From the NCBI GenBank assembly GCA_009838175.1, contig VXSB01000040.1, positions 40,844 through 104,843 on the forward strand: a DNA stretch of 64,000 nucleotides, written 5' to 3'. Below, in pieces: positions 44,550 to 51,983 of this stretch. Origin of the DNA: Chloroflexota bacterium. GTDB taxonomy: Bacteria; Chloroflexota; Dehalococcoidia; Lucifugimonadales; Lucifugimonadaceae. The translations under genes and the position numbers were made by a program. Numbering within the stretch: position 1 is the first letter of the stretch; each line of letters starts with the position of its first letter. Under the pieces are notes generated by a model, which worked only from the letters and a program-made list of their open reading frames with translations, was not told the DNA's origin and ran no database searches.

Positions 44550-45194
44550 ATGATGCTAAAAAGAGTACGGATGCTCGGATTGCGGAAATTCGGGCTGATT
44601 ACGATGTTGTCCGTTATAGCCTTCGCGATGGCTTGCGGTAGCGCCGAAAGCAACGTTGAGGACGGCAATGCCGGTAGCGGCGATGGTGGCGGTGTCGCCG
44701 CCGCGGTTGAAGATGTCTCAAGCGGCCCGCCCGGCGTCGAGATAATTTCGACCGATGCCGTATACACGGTCGACGACCTCATCAACACCCCCAACTACAA
44801 GAAGAGCAAGAACTACAAGGTCGAAGGATTGGACGAAGCGACCGACGCCGTATATGGCTTCTTCGGCCCCGATCCATACGATCGTCAGGAGTTCGAAGCC
44901 CGCTTCTACCCCGATCACGAAACCGCCATCACCGTCGGTGTCGACTTCGCCGACGAGGCAACCGGCCCAGACGCAGTGATCGCCAAAGACATTCAGCGGT
45001 GGGATGAGGGACTCGTCCAACGGCGTGCATGCTCTGGCAACACCCGCGGCTCTCACCACTCCGGCAAATGCGACAACGCCAAATATGGCGACTACGTCAT
45101 CGCCGGCAACATGGTGCTCCTCTGTCAAGGTAAAAACTCCGAGATCTCCCTCGCCAACTGCAACGCCTTAATGGAAGCCCTGCAATCGCAGTAG
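44550..45194 (+). CDS. Paralogous lipoprotein family, member 5
   Basis: 214 aa from ATG 44550, which has AGGAG 9 bp upstream; the track start at 44487 lacks one. Signal peptide with lipobox 'AMAC', then a Gly/Ser linker. Motifs: 'VDDLINTPNYKKSKNYKVEGL', 'FEARFYPDHETAITVG', 'KYGDYVIAGNMVLLCQGKNS', 'ANCNALMEALQSQ'. It has two extra Cys in the segment before the last motif ('RACSGN...GKCDNAKYG'), as does member 7; this defines a sub-branch with a possible second disulfide. Confidence 0.82.
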   Translation: MMLKRVRMLGLRKFGLITMLSVIAFAMACGSAESNVEDGNAGSGDGGGVAAAVEDVSSGPPGVEIISTDAVYTVDDLINTPNYKKSKNYKVEGLDEATDAVYGFFGPDPYDRQEFEARFYPDHETAITVGVDFADEATGPDAVIAKDIQRWDEGLVQRRACSGNTRGSHHSGKCDNAKYGDYVIAGNMVLLCQGKNSEISLANCNALMEALQSQ

Positions 45195-45460
45195 TGAGGA
45201 AGACCAAATCCCCTCTCCCTCGATGGGAGAGGGTTAGGGTGAGGGTGATCGGCTACATCGCTTTCGGCGTCGCATCCTCCCTATTCTTCGTTGCATGCGG
45301 CAACGCCGATTCAGCCGATTCCTGCGGTTCCGGCAGATGCAACATCGCAAAATACGGCGACTACGTGATCGCTGGCAATTTGGTGCTACTATGCCAAGGC
45401 AGGGACTCCGAAACCGCTTTGCAAAACTGCGAAGCACTTCACGCAGCCTTGCAGAACTGA
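45194..45460 (+). CDS. Paralogous lipoprotein family, member 6 (internally deleted)
   Basis: 88 aa as listed. The N-terminal 'KSPLPRWERVRVRV' is the translation of a family C repeat; the likely working start is GTG 45239 or 45245 within the repeat, giving signal peptide 'MIGYIAFGVASSLFFVAC'. After the lipobox there are only about 15 residues before the C-terminal motif 'KYGDYVIAGNLVLLCQGRDS' and 'QNCEALHAAL'; the central 'YEVRFY' region is missing. The preserved part is nearest to member 5. It is either a remnant or a mini-version still exported; the frame is intact. Confidence 0.62.
   Translation: MRKTKSPLPRWERVRVRVIGYIAFGVASSLFFVACGNADSADSCGSGRCNIAKYGDYVIAGNLVLLCQGRDSETALQNCEALHAALQN
45208..45250 (+). 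repeat. Palindromic repeat, family C, overlapping the start of lipoprotein member 6
   Basis: ATCCCCTCTCCCTCGATGGGAGAGGGTTAGGGTGAGGGTGATC, nearly the same as the copy at 42048. Its 3' half (AGGGTGAGGGTG) supplies both a purine-rich ribosome-site-like sequence and candidate GTG start codons for the truncated lipoprotein. Confidence 0.85.
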
Positions 45461-45483
45461 TATCGACCGACATCGAGGACGGT

Positions 45484-46068
45484 ATGTCAAACGACACAAA
45501 GTCATTTCGCTCAATTCATGCCTTGGCGATAACGATTTGTTTGGCCGTCACGATGGTCATCACTGCCTCCACGGCCTGCGGTTCCGACACTGGCAGTGGC
45601 AGTGGAGGCGGCGATGCTCCGGCAGAAGGCGGCGACCCTCGCATAAGAAGCTCCGAAGGCACCTACTCGATCGATGACCTTAAGACCGCGGGCGTCAAGG
45701 CAAACAAGGACTACGACGTCGAAGACCTGCCCGGAGCCGATGCTGCTTGGCGGGTCATCTATAACCGCCTCGATTACGAGGTCCGCTTCTACCCCGACCA
45801 CCAAACGCTATTGGACGAAGGCATATCCTACGTCGAGCACGTCACCGGCGATGACGCAGTAGTCATTGGAGACGACGTGATCTGGGAAGAAGGCGCCAAA
45901 GACCGACGACGTTGCAGCCGTGACGCCGACACCCCACACTCCGGCTGCTCCTACTCCCCCCGCTACTGGGACTACGTAGTCGTCGGCAACATGATCCTCA
46001 TGTGCGAAGGCCTCGAAAGCAAACAGTCCATCGACAACTGCGACAACCTCCTCCAACAACTGCCTTAA
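45484..46068 (+). CDS. Paralogous lipoprotein family, member 7
   Basis: 194 aa from ATG 45484, preceded by GAGGACGGT; the track frame from 45295 covers the previous gene. Signal peptide with lipobox 'STAC', Gly/Ser linker, then 'IDDLKTAGVKANKDYDVEDLPGA', 'YEVRFYPDHQTLLDEG', 'EGAKDRR', a Cys pair 'RRCSRDADTPHSGCSY', and 'YWDYVVVGNMILMCEGLES' with 'DNCDNLLQQL'. Last member on the plus strand; repeats follow before two members in the opposite direction. Confidence 0.82.
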   Translation: MSNDTKSFRSIHALAITICLAVTMVITASTACGSDTGSGSGGGDAPAEGGDPRIRSSEGTYSIDDLKTAGVKANKDYDVEDLPGADAAWRVIYNRLDYEVRFYPDHQTLLDEGISYVEHVTGDDAVVIGDDVIWEEGAKDRRRCSRDADTPHSGCSYSPRYWDYVVVGNMILMCEGLESKQSIDNCDNLLQQLP

Positions 46069-46098
46069 CCCCCGCTAAAGAAGCAGAATCCTAACACA

Positions 46099-46150
46099 GC
46101 CCCTTTCGTGGGACGAAAGGGGCGCGAACGCAGTGAGCGGGGTATGCGCG
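46099..46150 (+). repeat. Palindromic repeat, family A'
   Basis: CCCCTTTCGT-GGG-ACGAAAGGGG (perfect 10-bp arms) followed by 'CGCGAACGCAGTGAGCGGGGTATGCGCG'. It lies between the convergent lipoprotein members 7 and 8; the hairpin might also slow transcription from both sides. Confidence 0.85.
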
Positions 46151-46187
46151 GACGGGTGGCGGGGCCCGTCATTCCAACTCCGGCACT

Positions 46188-46252
46188 GTCATTCCCGCGC
46201 AGGCGGGAATCCAGCACCGCCAGCGTCATTCCGGCGGAAGCCGGAATCCAGA
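46188..46252 (+). repeat. Two tandem palindromic repeats, family B (GTCATTCCCGCG..GGCGGGAATCCAG)
   Basis: First copy GTCATTCCCGCGCAGGCGGGAATCCAG, second copy GTCATTCCGGCGGAAGCCGGAATCCAG. The arms differ between copies but stay complementary (CCCGC/GCGGG against CCGGC/GCCGG), so the hairpin is conserved. Other copies at 53001, 55408 and, degraded, 54194. Confidence 0.85.
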
Positions 46253-46269
46253 GGGACAGGGGATCCTGA

Positions 46270-46845
46270 TCATTCCCCAGATTCCGTCGCCTCGATCAAC
46301 TCGATGCAATCGTCGGTCGATACTTCACACATCATCACCAAATTCCCAGCCACCAGATACCCCCCGTACACCCGCCGACTCGCGAACCCCGAGCCATCGT
46401 GAACCGTACGGTCCAACGCCTCTTCCGCAGAAGCCGTCCCGTCGTTCATCGCGGCTTCATGTGACGGATACCGCCGAATCTCAACGTCGCGGCGATTGTA
46501 GAAACCGTAGCGAGCCTCAAGGGCGTTAGGCAACGTATCGATTTCATAGATCTGATGTTGCTTCCAACCGGCCTCAATGAACTCTTCGTAGCCAAATTCT
46601 CGGTTCGGTCGTGTCCAAGCACTTATCTCTGGACGGTCACCTATCACGTTAATCCCCGTCTCATCAATAACTTCCGTCGTATCGGTCACACCGCCCTCGG
46701 AAGCATTGCCACCACATGCGAACGCTACCGCAACTACGATTGGGACAACAACCGCAAACCAAGCTCGCAGAACACGCTTGCCCCTTTCGTGCGACGAAAA
46801 CGGCGCGAGTGAAGCGAGCGGGGTATGCCCGAAAAATCGCTTCAT
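46270..46845 (-). CDS. Paralogous lipoprotein family, member 8
   Basis: 191 aa from ATG 46845, which overlaps the stop of member 9. The first 23 residues ('FFGHTPLASLAPFSSHERGK') are the translation of a family A' repeat; GTG 46773 would give the cleaner signal peptide 'MLRAWFAVVVPIVVAVAFAC', and the repeat's AAGGGG would then serve as ribosome site. Domain motifs: 'YEEFIEAGWKQHQIYEIDTL', 'VEIRRYPSHEAAMNDG', 'YGGYLVAGNLVMMCEVSTDDC'. Members 8 and 9 share a shorter C-terminus (C-x6-C) and form their own branch. Confidence 0.78.
   Translation of the reverse strand: MKRFFGHTPLASLAPFSSHERGKRVLRAWFAVVVPIVVAVAFACGGNASEGGVTDTTEVIDETGINVIGDRPEISAWTRPNREFGYEEFIEAGWKQHQIYEIDTLPNALEARYGFYNRRDVEIRRYPSHEAAMNDGTASAEEALDRTVHDGSGFASRRVYGGYLVAGNLVMMCEVSTDDCIELIEATESGE
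46779..46826 (-). repeat. Palindromic repeat, family A', within the 5' end of lipoprotein member 8
   Basis: Plus-strand view: GCCCCTTTCGTGCGACGAAAACGGCGCGAGTGAAGCGAGCGGGGTATGC. One arm has decayed (ACGAAAACGG instead of ACGAAAGGGG). The repeat falls between two candidate start codons of the gene. Confidence 0.75.
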
Positions 46846-47369
46846 TGCGCGATCTGGTCTAGGAGATCGGTGCAGTCAGTAACCGAGATCTCACACAGCA
46901 TCACCGTGTTCCCAGCTACCACGTACGCACCATACAAAGTCACACTCGAAAATCCCGCACCTCTGCCCGACAGCTTTTCAGTCTCGATCGCCATCTCCGC
47001 AGACTCCCTACCGGCAGCCATAGCTACATCGTGCGACGGATAAACCCGTATCTCGATGTCCTTGCGGTTATAGAACCCAAAATACGCACCAGTTGCCTCC
47101 GGCAAGGTATCGAGCGGCCACTCCTTATTCTTCTTCCAACCCGCTTCGATGAAATCATCGATTGTGAACACGCTGCCCGGCCTCGTAGAAGCACGTAGCT
47201 CCGCCCTATCCCCGATCGTCACAACCGCGTTTTCATCCACCGCCGCAACCGCAGGTTCGCCGTCTCCCCCATCCCCCGGTTCATCACTTGCACTGCCACA
47301 ACCGATCACGAAACTGGCGACCGTCAAAACCAACAGTGAAGCGAAGATCGATTTTGCATTGATTAACAT
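46842..47369 (-). CDS. Paralogous lipoprotein family, member 9
   Basis: 175 aa, ATG 47369. Signal peptide with lipobox 'VIGC', acidic Gly-rich linker, then 'IDDFIEAGWKKNKEWPLDTL', 'IEIRVYPSHDVAMAAG' and 'YGAYVVAGNTVMLCEISVTDC'. It is the first gene of a two-gene minus-strand operon with member 8 (4-bp ATGA overlap). The 217-bp gap up to the binding-protein gene shows nothing I can support. Confidence 0.82.
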   Translation of the reverse strand: MLINAKSIFASLLVLTVASFVIGCGSASDEPGDGGDGEPAVAAVDENAVVTIGDRAELRASTRPGSVFTIDDFIEAGWKKNKEWPLDTLPEATGAYFGFYNRKDIEIRVYPSHDVAMAAGRESAEMAIETEKLSGRGAGFSSVTLYGAYVVAGNTVMLCEISVTDCTDLLDQIAQ

Positions 47370-47586
47370 GATCCGGCTCCGATCCAGCGCAGGTAGATTA
47401 ACGCTATCCTAGCGCATCTCCACTAACATCACAGTCCATCACGATAATCGGCGCAATCAGCGGTTCAGACAACAACGCGCCGAAGCGGCCGGGCCTAGTT
47501 TCCCAGACCCGACCGCTTCTAATTCCATCGGGTTGTTCGGCTGCCAGCGCCATTCCGGCTGGGCAACCGATTCAACTCAATTCGCT

Positions 47587-49500
47587 TTAGCTCGCCGGCT
47601 CAAGCATGTGAATCACCAGCGACCAAGTCAGGTGCCACCACGCCTCGTTAACGTAACCAGTCACGTCAAGCGCACCCTGAGAGGCATCGCCCTGCGGCCA
47701 GCCATCCCAGCGCGCCGTGTTCATGATGATCCGGTGGTAGAACTCCAAGATCGGAACGTCCGGCAACTCGGTCAGCCAGATCGTCGCCGCCTGGCGCCAG
47801 AGATCGTACATCTCAGCCGTGTTGTCAGGCGACGTCTTCGCAACCTCGTCCGTCAACTCGTCCCACTCTTCGTTTTCCCAGTGGTAGAAGTTCACCTGGT
47901 GACCGCCAGGAATGTTCACAGACGATGACTGGTAGAGCTTCATCGTGAAGTACGGGTCACGGACTGAACCGCCGTGTCCGAACATCAGGCACTCGAAGTT
48001 ACCCTCTGCCATTCGGCTCGAGGCATCGGTCGGCTGACCGTAGTCGGCCTGGATGCCGTGGTTCACTAGCTGCTGTGCAACTGCGGGTCCAAGGTCAACC
48101 CATGGGTTGAAACCGACGATTTCACAGTTGACCGTGTTGCCACCAGAGTCTTCCCACATGCCATCGGAGTTCTTCGTGAAGCCCGCGCCTTCCATCAACT
48201 CATCACCGCGGTCAGGATCGTAGTCGAGCGTGGAGCGCCCAATCTCTTCCATGACTTCGGTTGCGATGTCGAAGTACGGCTGGAGCGGAGGATACTGCGG
48301 CATGGTCAGCGGGTTGAAGGCCGCCGCACCGTCGTATGCCAGCTCACGCAGTTCCGCACGGTCAAGGTAGAACGAGATCGCCCAGCGAACGTCCGGGTTG
48401 TCGTACGGACCGAACTTACCGCTCGTGTTGAACGCGATAGATACGGGCCACCAGTCGACGTAACCGTAAGGCTCGCCACGACCGGAGTGCGTAATAAGGT
48501 CTTCGTTCTGGTCAAGAGTCTCAGCGATCAGCGACGGAGTCGTCATCGCGGCACCGTCGATCTGGTCGTTGATCAATGCCTGGGCACGCTGTTCCTGCGG
48601 GACACCAGGGATATAGATGATCCGCTTGACACGCGGCAGACGACCGTAGTCGCCCAAGTCGGCAACGCCTTCGCCCCACCACGAGTCGCGGCGGTCGAAG
48701 ATCTTCTGCTCGGTCGAGGTCGTTACCTGCCACGGACCAGTCGAGAGCGGCCAGCCATTGTCGCGGTTGTAGTCACCAAAGGTGGTCCAGTCGCGACCGT
48801 TGTAGTGGTGCTCGGGAACGATGTAGACACCAATGTCGAACTTGTAGGTCAGCAGGAAGAAGAAGCGCGGGTCTGGGCGTAGCAGGTTCACCTTGGCGGT
48901 GTACTTGTCGACCAGTTCGGCGTTGTCCATCGCGGCGTCAACGTCTTTACCCCAGCGGACCTGTTCCTTGAGTTCCTTGAGCGTGTTCAAGGTGTAGACA
49001 ACGTCTTCGCAGTCGAAGTCTTCGCCGTCGCTCCAGGAGATGCCTTCGCGACAGTTAATGGTGAGCTCGGTGAAGTCGTCGTTGTAGCTGTAGTCCTCGG
49101 CCAGCCACATGATCTCCTCGTCAGCGAACGCCGAGAAGAATGCGAGAGGCTCGAAGATCAAGTTTGGACCCTGCTGGTGGTTGGCACCAATGGCGTATGG
49201 GTTCCACAGTTCATGGTCGATAAATCGCCCCTCTGAACCGCCGTGGAACAGCTTCAAAGTGTCTTCATCAGCGACATCGCCTGGATCGAAGACCATACCC
49301 ATGGCCTCAGACGGCGGCGGAGGTTCCGGTGTCGCGGTCGGCGGGACTGCAGTCGCGGTAGCCGGAACTGAAGTCGCAGTCGGCGGGACGGGTGTGGCGG
49401 TGGGCTCTTCCTCACCACAAGCGATGACGACGCCAAGCACCATCACGCTCGCAAGGATTGCCAACAAACCATACCGCCCGAATTTAACGGGGAGATTCAT
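47587..49500 (-). CDS. ABC transporter substrate-binding lipoprotein (SBP family 5)
   Basis: 637 aa exported binding protein of the third dipeptide-type system. Signal peptide with lipobox 'VIAC', then an acidic patch and a Thr/Pro/Ala linker ('PTATPVPPTATSVPATATAV'). Mature domain motifs: 'NCREGISWSDGEDFDCEDVVYTLNTLKEL' and 'YDGAAAFNPLTMPQYPPLQPYF'. Unlike the first operon, this gene is divergent from its permease/ATPase genes, with a shared 249-bp control region that holds a perfect palindrome. Substrate unknown. Confidence 0.92.
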   Translation of the reverse strand: MNLPVKFGRYGLLAILASVMVLGVVIACGEEEPTATPVPPTATSVPATATAVPPTATPEPPPPSEAMGMVFDPGDVADEDTLKLFHGGSEGRFIDHELWNPYAIGANHQQGPNLIFEPLAFFSAFADEEIMWLAEDYSYNDDFTELTINCREGISWSDGEDFDCEDVVYTLNTLKELKEQVRWGKDVDAAMDNAELVDKYTAKVNLLRPDPRFFFLLTYKFDIGVYIVPEHHYNGRDWTTFGDYNRDNGWPLSTGPWQVTTSTEQKIFDRRDSWWGEGVADLGDYGRLPRVKRIIYIPGVPQEQRAQALINDQIDGAAMTTPSLIAETLDQNEDLITHSGRGEPYGYVDWWPVSIAFNTSGKFGPYDNPDVRWAISFYLDRAELRELAYDGAAAFNPLTMPQYPPLQPYFDIATEVMEEIGRSTLDYDPDRGDELMEGAGFTKNSDGMWEDSGGNTVNCEIVGFNPWVDLGPAVAQQLVNHGIQADYGQPTDASSRMAEGNFECLMFGHGGSVRDPYFTMKLYQSSSVNIPGGHQVNFYHWENEEWDELTDEVAKTSPDNTAEMYDLWRQAATIWLTELPDVPILEFYHRIIMNTARWDGWPQGDASQGALDVTGYVNEAWWHLTWSLVIHMLEPAS

Positions 49501-49618
49501 TGTTCTATCTTCCTCATCTCTTGTATCTGCAAGTCAAGCGAAAATCTTATATCGGTATTACGAACACACAGCAAACCGCGCGACGAATCCCGAATCGCTT
49601 GACAACGATCAACACTTC

Positions 49619-49647
49619 ATTCTGTACTCTAGATTGACAATTGTCAA
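49619..49647 (-). promoter_or_regulatory. Promoter of the binding protein, overlapping a perfect palindrome
   Basis: TTGACAATTGTCAA (49634-49647) is a perfect 14-bp palindrome. On the minus strand its TTGACA is followed after exactly 17 bp by CAGAAT (4 of 6 matches to TATAAT), reading toward the binding-protein gene. The symmetric TTGACA on the plus strand has no good -10. The palindrome may be a -35 on both strands or an operator for the divergent transport genes. Confidence 0.55.
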
Positions 49648-49749
49648 CCTGTTTTACCCATCGATTTTCGATCAGAACCATCCCCTTCGCGAAGCGGCAG
49701 GCAGGGGTGCCAGAAACTTGCACATATCCTTCCAACTAGATACAATCGC

Positions 49750-50913
49750 TTGAGATGTTGGTTTGGTGCTCCACGTTATGGGTCGCCGTCGGCATTTCAA
49801 CCACCCTCACGAACTTTGGGCGACGATTCTTTGGCAACTAGCTCGAACTCGCGGCGAAACCCCGCGTTGACTGGACGTCAAAACCCCGTTTTGACGTTCC
49901 TATCCGCGTTTTTCGGCAACTTCATCGTTCAAAGATTCCTGCTTTTCCTGCTAACCGTTTGGGTCGCTGCGACGGTCATTTTCATCCTTCCACGTCTAAC
50001 CGGACAAGACCCGGTGAAAGAAAAGCTGCTACTTGAAGCACAGCGCGGTGGATCTGTTCAGGCCGGCATGAACGAAATGGCGCAGGAGTACTCTGCCAGA
50101 CTCGGTCTCGATCTTCCTATCCAAGAGCAGTACATCAATTACATAACTGATCTGGCCCGATTAGATTTCGGTTACTCCATCGCATACTTCCCGAGAACCG
50201 TCAATGAAATCATCTTGGATTCCATCGTCTGGTCGATCGGGTTGATGACCGTTACGCTCTTTTTGGCCTTCGTTCTAGGTACTGGCGCTGGCGCCCTTTT
50301 GGGTTGGTCACGCTCACCCGGATGGCTGAGCTATGCCTTTATGCCCCTGCTCACTTTGTCTGCAATACCCCAGTACATGCTCGGACTAGTGCTGATGTTT
50401 ATCTTCGCAATCATCCTTAACTGGTTGCCCTTCTTCGGCGCTTACAGCCCCGGCAATCTGCCGGAATGGAGCCTGGGCTTTGTTCTCGACGTTTTGAGGC
50501 ATGCCATCCTCCCGGCACTCGCAATTCTCTTCTCCGCGGTCGGCTTTTGGGCCATCGGCATGAGAGGCATGATGGTCAACACACAAGGCGAGGACTTCAT
50601 GATCCAAGCCGATGCCAAAGGCCTCAACGGCACTCGGATATTCGTCCGCTACGCCATCCGCAACGCCCTATTGCCACAGGTCACTGGTTTAGCGATCTCA
50701 TTCGGCACGCTGCTCACCGGCGCCGTTCTCGTAGAGGTGCTATTCCAGTACCCCGGTCTCGGGAACACTCTCTTCTATGCCATTAGAGTGTCCGATTTCT
50801 TCCAGATAACCGGGATCGTCATGACCATCATCATCTCGCTGGCCATGGCCACGATGATCGTCGACTTGGTCTATCCCCTGATCGATCCCCGCGTCAAATA
50901 TACGCAGAGCTGA
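49750..50913 (+). CDS. ABC transporter permease, DppB type
   Basis: 387 aa as listed; the first 45-50 residues are outside the family and the start is uncertain (TTG 49750 has no ribosome site). The conserved part begins at 'NFIVQRFLLFLLTVWVAATVIFI'. Then 'LPRLTGQDPVKEKLL', the helix region, the coupling loop 'GEDFMIQADAKGLNGTRIFVRYAIRNALL', 'VLVEVLFQYPGLGNTLFYAI' and the end 'YPLIDPRVKY'. It resembles the DppB at 8542 (same 'FTGQDP/LTGQDP' loop type), so the two operons are probably related by duplication. The next gene starts 1 bp after its stop. Confidence 0.9.
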   Translation: MRCWFGAPRYGSPSAFQPPSRTLGDDSLATSSNSRRNPALTGRQNPVLTFLSAFFGNFIVQRFLLFLLTVWVAATVIFILPRLTGQDPVKEKLLLEAQRGGSVQAGMNEMAQEYSARLGLDLPIQEQYINYITDLARLDFGYSIAYFPRTVNEIILDSIVWSIGLMTVTLFLAFVLGTGAGALLGWSRSPGWLSYAFMPLLTLSAIPQYMLGLVLMFIFAIILNWLPFFGAYSPGNLPEWSLGFVLDVLRHAILPALAILFSAVGFWAIGMRGMMVNTQGEDFMIQADAKGLNGTRIFVRYAIRNALLPQVTGLAISFGTLLTGAVLVEVLFQYPGLGNTLFYAIRVSDFFQITGIVMTIIISLAMATMIVDLVYPLIDPRVKYTQS

Positions 50914-50914
50914 T

Positions 50915-51961
50915 ATGGCAAGAGCGACTGGTACAAGAAATCTCACCATGGGAACCCGAGCGCGCCTAGCCCGGCGACGTTGGGGAGGCTTCTACCAAGA
51001 GCGCATCGAACCGATTTTTCTGTACGGTCGGCGCAACCCTTCGCTGATCGTCGGACTCGCCATGCTTGGCACCCTTCTGTTGTTCACTGTCATCGGCCTG
51101 TTCGGTTACGCTCAACTGGAACCTCACACCAACGATCCATCCCAGAACTCGCGTTTGGATGCCTTCGTAAGCGGCGGTGCCCCGGTCGGAGATAAGCGCT
51201 TGCCTCCATCGTGGTGCACGTGGTGTGAGGACATCGCAGAGCTTGAAGGCGATAAGAAGCCGACGCTTTTCCAGTACCCCATGGGCACCGACACTCAGGC
51301 GCGTGATCTATTTGCAACCAACCTCAGAGGCATTCCCCTAACACTCGGCACCGGACTCATCGCAGGACTATTGTCTGTCGGCATCGGCACCGTCACAGCT
51401 TTCGTTGCTGCTTACTATCGCGGCGTGCCAGACGTGGCCATTAGATTGCTGACCGACGTCGGTATCTCCATACCCGGCCTCTTAATCCTCATAATCATCA
51501 GGATCCAGCTTGGGACCGAATTGCTTTGGTGGCAGTTGGGCGCCGGTCTCGCGGCCGTCGGATGGGTCTTCTCGTCACGAACCGTACGCTCTCAAGTTCT
51601 GGTCTTGCGAGAACAGCCCTATGTCGAGATCGCACGACAGTCAGGCATGTCCGGTCTAGCGATCATCTTCCGCGAAATGATGCCCAACTTGATCCCCTAC
51701 ATCACCGCCAGCTTCGTAGCCTCCGTCGCCGGCTCCATCCTGGCATCCATCGGCCTTGAAGCGCTCGGCCTCGGAGACTTTTCATCGCCGTCGCTTGGAA
51801 TGACCGTCTACTGGGTGATCCAGTTCGGCGCTATCACACTCGGCATGTGGTGGTGGTGGCTATTCCCGTTGGCATTCATCGTCATCATCTTCGTCAGCCT
51901 ATTCCTGATCTCCGCCGGTTTGGACGAATGGTCCAACCCCAGACTACGCAGACAGGTATAA
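50915..51961 (+). CDS. ABC transporter permease, DppC type
   Basis: 348 aa. After a basic N-terminus the first helix and a long periplasmic loop with a Cys pair ('PPSWCTWCEDIAELEGD') lead to 'GTDTQARDLFATNLRGIP', a slightly altered DppC motif. The coupling loop 'QPYVEIARQSGMSGLAIIFREMMPNL' and 'GLEALGLGDFSSPSLGMTVYW' closely match the DppC at 7534. Ends 'DEWSNPRLRRQV'. Third-system permease, 23 bp before the DppD gene. Confidence 0.93.
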   Translation: MARATGTRNLTMGTRARLARRRWGGFYQERIEPIFLYGRRNPSLIVGLAMLGTLLLFTVIGLFGYAQLEPHTNDPSQNSRLDAFVSGGAPVGDKRLPPSWCTWCEDIAELEGDKKPTLFQYPMGTDTQARDLFATNLRGIPLTLGTGLIAGLLSVGIGTVTAFVAAYYRGVPDVAIRLLTDVGISIPGLLILIIIRIQLGTELLWWQLGAGLAAVGWVFSSRTVRSQVLVLREQPYVEIARQSGMSGLAIIFREMMPNLIPYITASFVASVAGSILASIGLEALGLGDFSSPSLGMTVYWVIQFGAITLGMWWWWLFPLAFIVIIFVSLFLISAGLDEWSNPRLRRQV

Positions 51962-51983
51962 GCCTCAGCGATAAAACTCCAGA

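Noticed and set aside
46099-46252. Insertion sequence remnant between convergent lipoprotein genes
   Set aside because: Only short palindromic repeats are present; no transposase fragment or terminal inverted repeats of IS type.
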